Assembly (NCBI RefSeq): GCF_019219025.1
Contig: NZ_JAHUWN010000014.1
Span: 93,927-157,926 of the forward strand
Direction of reading: 5' to 3'
Length of the DNA: 64,000 nucleotides
From: Bacillus sp. sid0103
GTDB lineage: Bacteria; Bacillota; Bacilli; Bacillales_B; DSM-18226
Part shown: positions 1 to 8,905 of the stretch, piece by piece
Layout of the letters: each line of letters begins with the position of its first letter
How positions within the stretch are numbered: position 1 is the stretch's first letter
Position numbers and translations under genes: made by a program
The notes under the pieces: generated by a model
Told to the model about the DNA's origin: nothing
Database searches by the model: none
Seen by the model: the letters and a program-made list of their open reading frames with translations, nothing else

Positions 1-109
1 CTCGGTGATTATTTTGCGCAAGAGAGGATATTTTTACTCACTTGTTATACAATGTTAATTAATTCATGCATAAGATAATAAAGTGAGCACCTAATACAGA
101 AGGGGACAT

Positions 110-601
110 ATGGAGATGAATACGTTAGATGCGATTAAAACGCGCAGAAACATAAAAAAATTTAAACCTACGGAAATTGACCATCATGCAATTCTTACAT
201 GGTTAGAGGCTGCCTCAATGGCACCCAATCACCGTATGACGGAACCATGGGAAATTTATTTTATCGGAACAGAAACAAGAGCAAAGCTTAACCATAAAAC
301 AAATTTTGGAAACGCACCAATTGTATTAATGATTTTATCAAAGCAAGGTGCAACATCTGTAGAAACAGAGGAAAACGCAATGGCAACTGCGTGTTTTATC
401 CAAAATTTCAATTTAGCAGCATGGGCAGAAGGGGTTGGAACTTTTTGGTCATCCATTGGCATTACCTCAAAAAACAGGGAGATTCTTCGTGTCCCGGATG
501 GCTATGAAATCATTGGTGTTCTGGGAGTAGGCTATCCTGAAGTGATCCCTGAGCCAAAACCTCGGACCCCGATTCAGAATAAAATCAGTAATTTACCTTA
601 A
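110..601 (+). CDS. Nitroreductase family protein
   Basis: A 163-residue protein of the FMN-dependent nitroreductase fold, which uses NAD(P)H to reduce nitro compounds, quinones or flavins in the cytosol. The N-terminus (DAIKTRRNIKKFKP) is the usual phosphate-binding RRS/RRN segment, followed by the EAASMAPNHRMTEPW motif that contacts FMN and substrate. The C-terminal part holds the VGYPEVIPEPKPR signature. At 163 residues it is shorter than the usual 180-220. An AGAAGGGG ribosome site sits just before ATG 110; ATG 116 is an alternative start. It converges on the nitronate monooxygenase gene, with a shared terminator between them. The substrate cannot be predicted. Confidence 0.88.
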   Translation: MEMNTLDAIKTRRNIKKFKPTEIDHHAILTWLEAASMAPNHRMTEPWEIYFIGTETRAKLNHKTNFGNAPIVLMILSKQGATSVETEENAMATACFIQNFNLAAWAEGVGTFWSSIGITSKNREILRVPDGYEIIGVLGVGYPEVIPEPKPRTPIQNKISNLP

Positions 602-613
602 CAGGAATAAGAA

Positions 614-636
614 GAGCCAACCGATACGGTTGGCTC
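614..636. terminator. Bidirectional hairpin between convergent genes
   Basis: Perfect inverted repeat GAGCCAACCG-ATA-CGGTTGGCTC lies between the two convergent genes at 110-601 and 643-1620. It can stop transcription from both sides, although the T-rich tails are short. Confidence 0.7.
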
Positions 637-642
637 ATTTAA

Positions 643-1620
643 TTAGGCTAGGGTAGCCTCATTGTATTCTAATGTAAGATTGTCGATGATTTGTTGAACA
701 GGGAGAATCTCTTGAATTTCACCCACTCGTGCACCTGCAAAAACAAGACCATTTTCCACATCACCCTCTAATGAAACCAATAGAGAATCCATTGTACAAA
801 ATCGGTAGGAACAATTCTTTAAACAATCAAGGCATTTAGCAATTTTCAACTTGTCTTGTCCACTGATTAATTTTGTAAAATGATTATTAATCGCCCTGCC
901 ATGAAGGCCTACGGTGGTTTTAACTAAGACTAAATCCTCTTCCCTTGCATCAACATACTTTTGCTTAAATGATAATGGTGCATCACATTCCTGGCTAGCA
1001 ACAAAGCGTGTCCCCATTTGAACACCTGAGGCGCCAATTGCAAGTGCCCTTGCAATATCTCCACCTGTCATGATTCCTCCTGCCGCAATAACGGGGATGG
1101 AAACCGCTTCAACAACTTCTGGAAGAATATCAAACATAGGGCGATCAGTACCAAGATGTCCTCCAGCTTCAAAGCCTTCAACAACAACAGCTGCAGCACC
1201 GAGTCTTTCGGAAATTCGCGCTAATTTGGCTGACGAGACAATCGAAATAACCGGTATACCGGCTTGTTTTCCCCATGCATACATATCTCTTGAAATACCA
1301 GCTCCAGAGATAATAAAGTCCACTTTCTCTTCGAGGGCAGCTTTCATTTTTTCAGCAAAGTCATTCATCGCAAATAGAACATTTACCCCAATGTATCCGG
1401 CTTCTTTAATTCGGCTTTTCGCTTTTCGAATATGTGATCTCATTTCGTCGGTTGAGATTCCTGTTCCAGAAATAATTCCAATCCCGCCAGCATTTGCGAC
1501 TGCTGACGCTAATTTACTAAGAGAAATACCTACACCCATTCCGCCTTGCATAATGGGGACCTTAGGCATCATATGACCTATTTTCAGTTGAGGAAAATTC
1601 AATTTATTACCCCGTTTCAT
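643..1620 (-). CDS. Nitronate monooxygenase / 2-nitropropane dioxygenase-like flavin enzyme
   Basis: A 325-residue TIM-barrel FMN enzyme. The first strand carries the PIMQGGMGVGIS motif typical of nitronate monooxygenases and FabK-like proteins. Further on are VEGFEAGGHLG (FMN phosphate and active-site histidine region), PVIAAGGIMTGGDIARALAIGASGVQMGTRF (phosphate binding), and a C-terminal cysteine-rich stretch (KCLDCLKNCSYRFC, residues about 262-275). These enzymes oxidise nitronates such as propionate 3-nitronate. The cysteine cluster is found in a subset of Firmicute members and its role is unclear. FabK (enoyl-ACP reductase) is a related alternative, but no fatty-acid synthesis genes are nearby. 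Confidence 0.85.
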   Translation of the reverse strand: MKRGNKLNFPQLKIGHMMPKVPIMQGGMGVGISLSKLASAVANAGGIGIISGTGISTDEMRSHIRKAKSRIKEAGYIGVNVLFAMNDFAEKMKAALEEKVDFIISGAGISRDMYAWGKQAGIPVISIVSSAKLARISERLGAAAVVVEGFEAGGHLGTDRPMFDILPEVVEAVSIPVIAAGGIMTGGDIARALAIGASGVQMGTRFVASQECDAPLSFKQKYVDAREEDLVLVKTTVGLHGRAINNHFTKLISGQDKLKIAKCLDCLKNCSYRFCTMDSLLVSLEGDVENGLVFAGARVGEIQEILPVQQIIDNLTLEYNEATLA

Positions 1621-1817
1621 TATTTGTAGTTGAAACTCTCATGTATCATACAACATCCATTTCGATATGTCTGTGATTACTATCACCAGGTCATAATTGC
1701 AGCTTGTAACATTTACTAGTATGTTAAAATAAACAAATATGATAAGAACTTATTGTATAAAAAATTTGTTGAAACCAAACGATACGATATGAAGTGAAAA
1801 ATGGATGGTGGTATAAT

Positions 1818-3065
1818 ATGTATATTTTTACGGATATTGACTTGGATGGACTAGGATGCGGGCTGATTGCGAAACTGGCCTTTGGAGATGATGCTCATGT
1901 ATTTTACTGCTCTTATCGGAATTTAAATCAACGAGTAGAAGCGGTAATTAAAAATCCTGAAAATAAAAATGTGGAAATCTATATTACCGATTTGGCGGTA
2001 AATGAGCAGGTCGAGAAGAAACTCGAGGAAAGGTTTCAACGAGGAAAACATGTTCAAATGATCGATCACCATGTGACAGCATTGCATTTTAATGAATACA
2101 AATGGGGAAGCGTCATTCCTGAATATGATACGGGTAAGAAGACTTGTGCAACATCCTTATTTTATGATTACCTAATTAGGCATAGAAAAATGGAGAGAAA
2201 TAAAGCCCTTGAGGAATTTATTGAATTAGTACGCCAATACGATACCTGGGAATGGGATGAAAACGATAATATAGCAGCGAAAAGGTTAAATGATTTATTC
2301 TACATACGGAATAGAGAGCAGTTTGAAGAAGAAATGCTGAAAAGGTTAACGGAAAATACGGATTCGTTTAGGCTATCTGAAACTGAAAATATGCTTCTTG
2401 ATATTGAGGAGCAAAAGATCAACCGTTATATTCATTCAAAGAGCAGACAGATTGTCCAATCCTTTATTGATGATTATTGTGTGGGGATTGTTCATGCCGA
2501 GCAATATTTATCGGAATTGGGGAATGCTTTAAATAATTTATACCCACATATGGATATGATTATCATACTGAATATGAGCGGAAAGAAAATGGGTTTCCGG
2601 ACAATTCACGATGAAATAAATGTCGCTAAATTTGCAAAAAGATACGGTGGAGGAGGACATCCAAAAGCATCAGGATCTGAATTAACAAGTGAAGCATTTA
2701 AGCAATTTGTTGTAAATGTGTTTGAACTTCTTCCACTTAAACCAGATGCTGATCGGAATGAATTTAACGTAAAAAATCCTAATTCTCTTACCGCCTTTCA
2801 AAATCAAAAGGGCGATATTTCCTACATTATCCCTAAGAGTGAAAGTGAGTATCGTATCATTCATAATCAGAGGAAACTGGATCAATCCTATACTACATTT
2901 ACGGATGCTGAGCTTTATCTTAAAAGAAATTATTCTTCTTGGCTTCAGTATGACCAAGATTTCCTTTATCAGTTATCTGCCACATTTAAGTTATCGATAG
3001 ACAAGATAAAGGAAAACTATAATGAGATTATTCGTAATCACTTAATCGATATAGATAAGGAATAA
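1818..3065 (+). CDS. nrnB: DHH-family phosphoesterase, oligoribonuclease NrnB-like
   Basis: A DHH/DHHA1 phosphoesterase of 415 residues. It opens with DIDLDGLGCG (metal-binding motif I, DxD), has the namesake motif in MIDHHVTA, and ends its DHHA1 domain with RYGGGGHPKASG, the GGGH substrate-binding loop. The arrangement and length match Bacillus NrnB (YngD), a nanoRNase that degrades 2-5 nt RNA and pAp in the cytosol. GTG 1794 is possible, but GGATGGTGG at 1803-1811 is better placed for ATG 1818, where the family homology begins. The roughly 100 residues after the DHHA1 domain are lysine-rich and not recognised. It is followed by its own terminator and stands alone. Confidence 0.82.
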   Translation: MYIFTDIDLDGLGCGLIAKLAFGDDAHVFYCSYRNLNQRVEAVIKNPENKNVEIYITDLAVNEQVEKKLEERFQRGKHVQMIDHHVTALHFNEYKWGSVIPEYDTGKKTCATSLFYDYLIRHRKMERNKALEEFIELVRQYDTWEWDENDNIAAKRLNDLFYIRNREQFEEEMLKRLTENTDSFRLSETENMLLDIEEQKINRYIHSKSRQIVQSFIDDYCVGIVHAEQYLSELGNALNNLYPHMDMIIILNMSGKKMGFRTIHDEINVAKFAKRYGGGGHPKASGSELTSEAFKQFVVNVFELLPLKPDADRNEFNVKNPNSLTAFQNQKGDISYIIPKSESEYRIIHNQRKLDQSYTTFTDAELYLKRNYSSWLQYDQDFLYQLSATFKLSIDKIKENYNEIIRNHLIDIDKE

Positions 3066-3068
3066 AAG

Positions 3069-3098
3069 AGAGTTTGGGGAGTACCCCAAGCTCTTTTT
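3069..3098 (+). terminator. Rho-independent terminator after nrnB
   Basis: Stem AGAGTTTGGGG / CCCCAAGCTCT followed by TTTTT, directly after the nrnB stop codon. Confidence 0.85.
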
Positions 3099-3375
3099 AT
3101 GTCAAAAACCGATGATACAAGCAGGTTAAGGATTCGTTAAGGAGTGAATGGTAAAATAATCGTAGGTATTTGTAAGTGTTATTTCGGTATCGTAATTACC
3201 ATGAAATAGAAAGTAATTCTGCTATCATATTGTTGTAATATTAATAATGTATAATGGTTCCGAAAGCTAAATTAAAACAATTTTCACAGGTTTTTAGTCT
3301 GGAAATATTTTCTAACCGACAAATAATAAAATATAGTAAAATACCTTTTTGAACAATTAATAATGGGGTGATAGG
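3099..3375. other. Intergenic region before the acyltransferase gene
   Basis: AT-rich stretch of about 280 bases with no open reading frame worth reporting. It presumably contains the promoter of the acyltransferase gene at 3376. Several TATAAT-like hexamers occur near 3252 and 3336, but none has a convincing -35 partner. Confidence 0.5.
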
Positions 3376-4362
3376 ATGGCTTCAACTTCAAAAAGGAGTA
3401 AGTATTTTGATAATGCAAAATTTATTTTGATTTTTTTGGTCGTCTTTGGGCACCTTATTAGTCCTTTAAAAGAAGAAGACGGAATTCTTTTCACGTTATA
3501 TACAGTCATTTTTCTCTTTCACATGCCAGCTTTTATTTTTATCTCAGGATACTTTGCTAAAGGTTATAAAAATAAAGGCTATTTATTAAGGGCGATCAAG
3601 AAAATATTGCTGCCTTATTTTATTTTCCAACTGCTTTATTCCATTTATTATTATCTAAATGGGCAGGAAGCGAGAATTGAGATCGACTTTTTAAATCCAC
3701 ATTGGTCATTATGGTTTTTGTTGAGTTTGTTTTGTTGGAATTTGTTATTGTATGTGTTTGCCAGATTTAGATGGATGGGCTTTTGTTTCGCAATCGGTTT
3801 GGGAATAGCGATAGGATTTATTGATGATGTGGGTAGTTATTTAAGCCTGTCTAGAACGTTTGTATTTTTTCCATATTTTTTATTAGGATATTTACTAAAT
3901 GGGGATCAACTGAAAAAAGCGATTCGTTCCAAATACTCACTGCCAATTGGATTAGCAATTATTCTAGGAACATTCTTATCTTTAGGGTTTAGTTTCCCGC
4001 ATGACGCAGTCCCGTGGCTCCTAGGTGATACCTCATATGCAAATATGGGAAAGGAAGAGTGGTCGGATGGACTGTTTCGAGGAGCCCAATATTTACTTAC
4101 ATTAATAGTCGTTTTTGGATTTATGACTATTATACCTTCAACCTCATTTAGAATTTCGGAAATAGGTGAAAGAACGTTGTATGTCTACTTGTTACACGGG
4201 TTTATTGTTAAAACACTAGAAGTAGCCGTTCTAGATAAAAATTTATTCAATTTTTCAGGACATTATCTTTTACTTATCATCCTGTCCTTGATTATCTGTT
4301 TAATTCTTGGCAGTTATGTAACAAAAAAATATACTCGGCCGCTTGTGGAACTTAAGATTTAG
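3376..4362 (+). CDS. Membrane acyltransferase, family 3 (fucose 4-O-acetylase-like)
   Basis: A 328-residue integral membrane protein with about ten hydrophobic segments. The N-terminus (RSKYFDNAKFILIFLVVFGH) is the diagnostic acyltransferase-3 signature, with the histidine at the end of helix 1. FHMPAFIFISGYF follows as the second family motif. Such proteins O-acetylate cell-surface sugars or exopolysaccharide; the Bacillus homologue YfiQ has been linked to surface adhesion. The ribosome site GGGGTGATAGG precedes ATG 3376. It is monocistronic and ends at a perfect palindromic terminator shared with racA. The sugar acceptor is not predictable. Confidence 0.85.
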   Translation: MASTSKRSKYFDNAKFILIFLVVFGHLISPLKEEDGILFTLYTVIFLFHMPAFIFISGYFAKGYKNKGYLLRAIKKILLPYFIFQLLYSIYYYLNGQEARIEIDFLNPHWSLWFLLSLFCWNLLLYVFARFRWMGFCFAIGLGIAIGFIDDVGSYLSLSRTFVFFPYFLLGYLLNGDQLKKAIRSKYSLPIGLAIILGTFLSLGFSFPHDAVPWLLGDTSYANMGKEEWSDGLFRGAQYLLTLIVVFGFMTIIPSTSFRISEIGERTLYVYLLHGFIVKTLEVAVLDKNLFNFSGHYLLLIILSLIICLILGSYVTKKYTRPLVELKI

Positions 4363-4382
4363 TGGAACTTTATGATATGAAA

Positions 4383-4410
4383 AGAGCCGTACAGGTACCT
4401 GTACGGCTCT
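4383..4410. terminator. Perfect palindromic bidirectional terminator
   Basis: A 28-base perfect palindrome, AGAGCCGTACAGGT and its complement, between the convergent acyltransferase and racA genes. Confidence 0.85.
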
Positions 4411-4417
4411 TAGTTTA

Positions 4418-4942
4418 TTACAAAAAACCTAATAACGAACTTACGATATTTTTCTTTTTTCTTTTTCCTTTACTTGTGTCAAATACAATCGGATCATCAA
4501 TTTGAGAAGGTAATTTGACTTTACTAAGTAGCGTTTGGAATTGATCAAGCTGCTTAGTTAATTCATTTACTTGAATTTGCAATTCTTCTATTTCACGGCG
4601 ATGCTGGAGGAGTTGATAAGAAACAACGGAATCTGCTTTTGAGTGGACTTCAATTTCTAATTTACTGACTTTCTCATTCAATTTTTCTAATTCTTGGTTG
4701 TCTTCTACAGTCTTAACGGCACCTTTTCTTGGAACTTTTTTCTCTTTTAATGGTGTGATTTCTTGGATAAGTGTACCATTTTGCAGTTGTTCATGGATTT
4801 TTTTTAATACTTCGATATCCTCATTGCTAAAATGATAGTGCCCACGCTCATTTCTTTCCATTGGTAACTCGAGTTGCTTGACCCAGCGTTGAATAGTACT
4901 GGTGGATACACCTAATAATTTTGCAACTTCACTAGTATTCAT
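4418..4942 (-). CDS. racA: RacA-like polar chromosome anchoring protein
   Basis: A 174-residue protein with an N-terminal MerR-type winged helix (NTSEVAKLLGVSTSTIQRWV, then KQLELPMERNERGHYHF, residues about 2-40). A coiled coil follows (about 85-150), and then a basic tail with a hydrophobic end (KGKRKKKNIVSSLLGFL). This is the architecture of RacA, which binds GC-rich centromere-like sites and tethers the origin region to the DivIVA-marked pole at the start of sporulation. The HTH sequence closely resembles B. subtilis RacA. The frame stays open upstream to 5053, but ATG 4942 has the only good ribosome site (TTGGAGGG, centred near 4953). The gene lies 64 bases after a second HTH/coiled-coil gene in the same direction. 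Confidence 0.85.
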   Translation of the reverse strand: MNTSEVAKLLGVSTSTIQRWVKQLELPMERNERGHYHFSNEDIEVLKKIHEQLQNGTLIQEITPLKEKKVPRKGAVKTVEDNQELEKLNEKVSKLEIEVHSKADSVVSYQLLQHRREIEELQIQVNELTKQLDQFQTLLSKVKLPSQIDDPIVFDTSKGKRKKKNIVSSLLGFL

Positions 4943-5006
4943 ATCGAATCCCTCCAATGATTTAAATAAACCCAAAAATCCACGAGTAACGATTTTTTCA
5001 ATTTTT

Positions 5007-5903
5007 TTAAGTCCAGAATTTCCACCATTTTTTTTCTTTTGCTGCTGCGACATCTCGGTAGCTGTTTAACATTTGTTGAAAGGCTATTTCGCGTTGAGTG
5101 ATTTCATGCCGGTACTGATTTCGTTCTTCAAGGAAGAATTCACGTTCTTTGGCCATTGCCTCAGTTAGACTTGAGATCTCGTTGTTGGTAACATCTACGT
5201 AATGGGATAATTCCTCTGATGTCTCCGATAACTGCTTGGAGAGTGTATATATTTCTTGAGACGTCTCTATTGATACGTTCGCAATATTGTTAGATAGGTA
5301 TTGTAAAGAGTCTGCGGAGAGTTCAGATGCTTTTTCTATTGTCTTTGATAAATCTTGAATTTCAGCTTGGGTGTTTGCAGAAGATTTATATATAGAGTCA
5401 GATATTGACTTAACTGTTGTATACGTTCCTTTGTTTATTTCCTTCTTTACTTCTTCTAATACTTCTTTTCGTACAACATTCTGGATTTCATTTTTTACTT
5501 CGCTTAAGAAATTTTGCTTGTACGTATCCATTGCCTCGAAAAACTGATGTGCATCAATTGCATCCTGTATGGTAAGATGTCCATCAATTGCATCCTGAAT
5601 GGTAATTGGTGGAGGGGGTTCCGACATGACCTCGAGTGAGACTTCTGTTTTTTCTTGCACCACTTCACTTTCAGGGTGAAGTTTTTTTTGCATCCATTCC
5701 CTGATTCCTTCCTTCCTTACTTTATTCTCATACATTTCTTTAATTTCTACTAGTATGTCGATTTCTAAATCAGTATAAATTCTGGCCCCTTGTTTTGTTC
5801 GAGGAATCTCAAGCATATCATCAAAATCTTTTTCCCACTGACGGACAATGCCAGGTTTACTATTTATCTTTTTAGCCGCTTCTTTTAAGGTATAGGTCTT
5901 CAT
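5007..5903 (-). CDS. MerR-like HTH and coiled-coil protein (DUF3967-type)
   Basis: About 298 residues. An N-terminal MerR-like HTH (YTLKEAAKKINSKPGIVRQW, then GARIYTDLEIDIL) is followed by a charged linker and a long coiled coil (about 120-285). The C-terminus is tryptophan-rich (KEKKWWKFW), as in DUF3967 proteins of Bacillus. The overall plan, HTH then coiled coil then short terminal peptide, is that of RacA enlarged. The linker holds an imperfect 10-residue tandem repeat (TIQDAIDGHL / TIQDAIDAHQ). ATG 5903 is preferred over 5915 because AAAGGA abuts the latter. It lies upstream of racA in a likely operon. The function is unproven; a DNA-tethering or partition-like role is an inference from architecture. 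Confidence 0.72.
   Translation of the reverse strand: MKTYTLKEAAKKINSKPGIVRQWEKDFDDMLEIPRTKQGARIYTDLEIDILVEIKEMYENKVRKEGIREWMQKKLHPESEVVQEKTEVSLEVMSEPPPPITIQDAIDGHLTIQDAIDAHQFFEAMDTYKQNFLSEVKNEIQNVVRKEVLEEVKKEINKGTYTTVKSISDSIYKSSANTQAEIQDLSKTIEKASELSADSLQYLSNNIANVSIETSQEIYTLSKQLSETSEELSHYVDVTNNEISSLTEAMAKEREFFLEERNQYRHEITQREIAFQQMLNSYRDVAAAKEKKWWKFWT
5551..5610 (-). repeat. 30-bp tandem duplication inside a coding region
   Basis: Two adjacent 30-base units (5551-5580 and 5581-5610) share CATCAATTGCATCCTG and ATGGTAA. They encode the two copies of a TIQDAID repeat in the DUF3967-type protein. Confidence 0.85.
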
Positions 5904-6148
5904 TAAAAACGTCATTCCTTTCTATTTATCTAGGAAATTATTCATCTTGTGTTAGTTATTCACCATCTAGTACTGATTTTTCCTGCAACATGACAAAAGC
6001 TATCAAAACAAGACGGAATACATGAAATAACAACATATTTTTGCAAAAATACACCGTTATAGCGAATATTCGCAAAAAAACAATTGAGAGGAGTGCCAGG
6101 GAGGTATATTATATGAAGTGAAAATGATAAAGGGAGCGAAGGAGCAAC

Positions 6149-6985
6149 ATGTGGATAGCAGCAGCCTTGATTACGATGATTTGCTTTGGGGCAAATAATA
6201 CCATTTTTAAATGGAGTACGGGAAAGAGAGTCTCGAAAGTACATATTCAATTTATCTTTTATCTTGTAGCCTTTGTATTAACACTAGGATTTGCGATTGT
6301 TCATGAAACCGTCCAACTAAATTTAATTACGATCCTGCTAGGAGCTTTGATTGGAATCTTAAATGCAAACGGCAATATCCAAATGTCAAAGGCCTTTGAA
6401 AAGGGACCTGCTAGTTTAACTTCGCCATTAGTAGGGACTAATACTATATTCCCTATTGTGTGTGCAGCAGTTGTTTTTCATGAACATATTACCCTGATTC
6501 AGTGGATGGGAATTGTCTTTATGCTAGGGTCGGCCATGGCTATTCAGTATTCAACGGAAAAAAGCAGCCGGACAAATTATCTTCCATGGATTATTCGTGT
6601 CGGCCTAGCCATTTTATCTTTTGGTTTATTAGGGATTTTAATGAAAGCAACTTCCTATTTACATCTCAATTCATTGAATATCCTTATTGCGATGTATGGT
6701 GGCGGAAGTGTTTATTTAATTATTTGTAGTATGCTGACGAAGGAAAAGTGGCAAAGATCAGAAGTGAATGTAGGGTCTATTGTCGGTTTAATTAGCATTT
6801 TAGGCTATAGTTGCTATTTCTATGCCCTTAAGATTGGAACAGCAAGTATTGTTTTTCCAGTAGTAAGTTTAAATTGTTTAATCGTTGTGCTGGCTGGATT
6901 TTTGCTCTATAAAGAAAAACTTAAAAGGTATCAAGTTATTGGTGTTATTACCGCACTACTTGGGATCATTTTTACAAAGTTATAA
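6149..6985 (+). CDS. DMT/EamA-family membrane transporter
   Basis: A 278-residue protein with ten predicted hydrophobic helices in two homologous halves, as in EamA-type drug/metabolite transporters. The first half includes LNANGNIQMSKAFEKGPASLTSPL and the second GYSCYFYALKIGTASIVFPV, the two equivalent helix 4-5 regions. GAAGGAGCAAC precedes ATG 6149. The substrate is unknown; relatives export amino acids or small metabolites. It is a single gene that ends in a strong hairpin shared with the convergent HAD gene. Confidence 0.85.
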   Translation: MWIAAALITMICFGANNTIFKWSTGKRVSKVHIQFIFYLVAFVLTLGFAIVHETVQLNLITILLGALIGILNANGNIQMSKAFEKGPASLTSPLVGTNTIFPIVCAAVVFHEHITLIQWMGIVFMLGSAMAIQYSTEKSSRTNYLPWIIRVGLAILSFGLLGILMKATSYLHLNSLNILIAMYGGGSVYLIICSMLTKEKWQRSEVNVGSIVGLISILGYSCYFYALKIGTASIVFPVVSLNCLIVVLAGFLLYKEKLKRYQVIGVITALLGIIFTKL

Positions 6986-7012
6986 AAAGAACAATTAGGG
7001 TTGGATTATAAA

Positions 7013-7049
7013 AAGTGCAGAGCCTTTCAAATGGAAAGTCTCTGCACTT
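7013..7049. terminator. Bidirectional terminator
   Basis: Long stem AAGTGCAGAG...CTCTGCACTT with an inner CTTTC/GAAAG pairing, followed by a T-rich tract. It lies between convergent transporter and HAD genes. Confidence 0.85.
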
Positions 7050-7068
7050 ATTTTTATTAGCACAAAAT

Positions 7069-7857
7069 TTAGTTAACAAGACCAAGCATTTTTAATCCAT
7101 TAAAAATACCAGAATCAGTTACTTCTGATGTTCTATGTTTTGCGTATGGAAAAAGATCTGGATGACCGTTTCCCATCGCGAAGCCTTCCCCAACATTTTG
7201 AAGCATTTCCTTATCGTTCATTCCATCGCCAAAGGCAATTGATTGTTCTTTAGCGATGCCTAATTGCTCTAACACGACTTGAACTCCATACCCTTTGTTC
7301 ACATTGTCTCGAATTACATCATAGCAGTGACGCATTCCCTCGACATTTACTTGGGATAAATGGATTCCTTTTTCATTTTGATAAAGAGCAGGATCCTCTT
7401 TTTTTAGATTGACCAGTGTCATTCCCAAGACAGCACTATTGACCGAAGGAGAATAGGGTTCATTTTTATGTAAGTGAAATTTGTGCATAAATGCAATTGA
7501 TATCTTTGATTCCATATTGGTAAATACGTTTTTACTATTTGTATATAAAACCACTTCATGGTGGTTCTCCTTCGCTATTTCTAAGAAATTCTTAATCGTT
7601 GAGCTATTCATTGGTTTCTGAAATATATCCTCACCTTTATAAATAGCATAGGCGCCGTTATATCCTATAAATGAGTGAATATTCAACTCTTTTGCAAGCT
7701 CATCTATCTCATGAAGCGGTCTGCCAGTTGCTAAGAAAACCTCCAAGCCTTTTGCCTGGACCTGTGAAATTGCCTCTTTTGTGGAATCCTCAATTGTATC
7801 ATCAGGTCTCACTAAAGTTCCATCGATATCTAAAAATAAAACTTTGTATGTTGTCAT
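7069..7857 (-). CDS. Cof-type HAD-IIB hydrolase
   Basis: A 262-residue haloacid dehalogenase-superfamily phosphatase. Motif I is LFLDIDGTLV (the nucleophile and acid/base aspartates). Motif II is the threonine in FLATGRPLHE. Motifs III/IV are the lysine in NVNKGYGV and IAFGDGMNDKEML. A C2B cap lies between them. The family dephosphorylates sugar phosphates, FMN or pyridoxal phosphate; the specificity here is open. It has a single-gene layout, with ATG 7857 preceded by GAAGGAGCTG. Confidence 0.9.
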   Translation of the reverse strand: MTTYKVLFLDIDGTLVRPDDTIEDSTKEAISQVQAKGLEVFLATGRPLHEIDELAKELNIHSFIGYNGAYAIYKGEDIFQKPMNSSTIKNFLEIAKENHHEVVLYTNSKNVFTNMESKISIAFMHKFHLHKNEPYSPSVNSAVLGMTLVNLKKEDPALYQNEKGIHLSQVNVEGMRHCYDVIRDNVNKGYGVQVVLEQLGIAKEQSIAFGDGMNDKEMLQNVGEGFAMGNGHPDLFPYAKHRTSEVTDSGIFNGLKMLGLVN

Positions 7858-8045
7858 GAAAGCAGCTCCTTCTCCGAAGAATATTGTTTTTAGTCTACCA
7901 TTTTTTGAGAAAGGAAGTCACATTAATTAGAATGCAAATATAATTACAAATACGGTCAATTTTGGTGTTTAATCGTGTTGATTTGAGAAATAAGGAGGAA
8001 TAATAGAGGAGATAGTTATCAAAATACAAGAAGTGAGGCAAATTT

Positions 8046-8780
8046 ATGAAAAAAATGTTCTTGCTATTCCTATCTCTTCTCCTTATAGGACTTCCCAACA
8101 CTGTATCAGCAAAGCAAAAAGTTCCTATCTTAATTTATCACTCCATCGCTGAATTTAACGGTAGTGGATCAAAAGAGCTATATGTAACGCCTAAAAACTT
8201 TGAGAAACAAATGATTTTTTTAAGAGATCATGGTTATACCTTATTAACTTTCGAGCGTTGGCACGAGATTAAAACTGTCCCAAAGCCCATTTTTATCACT
8301 TTTGATGATGGGTACAAAAATAATCTAAATGCGTTTTCAATTTTTCAAAACCTTTCAAAAGAAAATTTTCGGCCAACAGGTACCTTTTTTGTCATATCTG
8401 ATTTCATCGGAAGAGCAAATCGCTTAACGGAAGCGGATTTAAAAATGTTAGCAAATTCAGGATTCATCTCGGTTCAGTCACATACCGCGACACATCCAGA
8501 TTTAACCAAAGAGGAAAATCTAAAATATGAACTAAAGGAATCGAAAGAAAAAATTCAGCAAATAACAGGGCAACCCATTATTGCACTAGCTTACCCCTTT
8601 GGGAATACCAATGAACATGTGGTGGCAGAAACGAAAAAATATTATCTATATGGACTCACTACCACGCCAGGTCCCTTTTCTATGACAGGCCTAAAAAATG
8701 AACTCTACTATTTACCTCGAACTTATATAAAATATTCAACCACCCTTCAAGAATTCGAAAAAGCAGTGAAGGTAGACTAA
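8046..8780 (+). CDS. Secreted polysaccharide deacetylase family protein
   Basis: A 244-residue protein with a clear signal peptide (KKMFLLFLSLLLIGLPNTVSA, cleavage after about residue 22). The NodB domain shows motif 1 FITFDDGY (catalytic base and metal aspartates), motif 2 VQSHTATHPDL (the HxxxH metal histidines, SHTATH) and motif 3 LAYPFGN. Such enzymes remove N-acetyl groups from peptidoglycan or exopolysaccharide outside the cell. The conserved IYHSIAE start of the mature domain is typical of the PgaB/IcaB-like branch. GTGAGGCAAATTT precedes ATG 8046. It stands alone, so the substrate is not indicated by context. Confidence 0.88.
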   Translation: MKKMFLLFLSLLLIGLPNTVSAKQKVPILIYHSIAEFNGSGSKELYVTPKNFEKQMIFLRDHGYTLLTFERWHEIKTVPKPIFITFDDGYKNNLNAFSIFQNLSKENFRPTGTFFVISDFIGRANRLTEADLKMLANSGFISVQSHTATHPDLTKEENLKYELKESKEKIQQITGQPIIALAYPFGNTNEHVVAETKKYYLYGLTTTPGPFSMTGLKNELYYLPRTYIKYSTTLQEFEKAVKVD

Positions 8781-8905
8781 AGATAGAACAATTACTTTTT
8801 AAAAGATAATGAAAAGACACTGTAAACTGCCCGCAATCTCTATGTAATCAAACAACGTTATAATAGTGAAAACATAATCTAGACTCTATTAGGGCGGGTG
8901 TTTAC

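Noticed and set aside
1070..1576. A 168-codon frame opposite the nitronate monooxygenase gene
   Set aside because: Antisense shadow of a well-supported gene; no ribosome site and low-complexity proline/isoleucine content.
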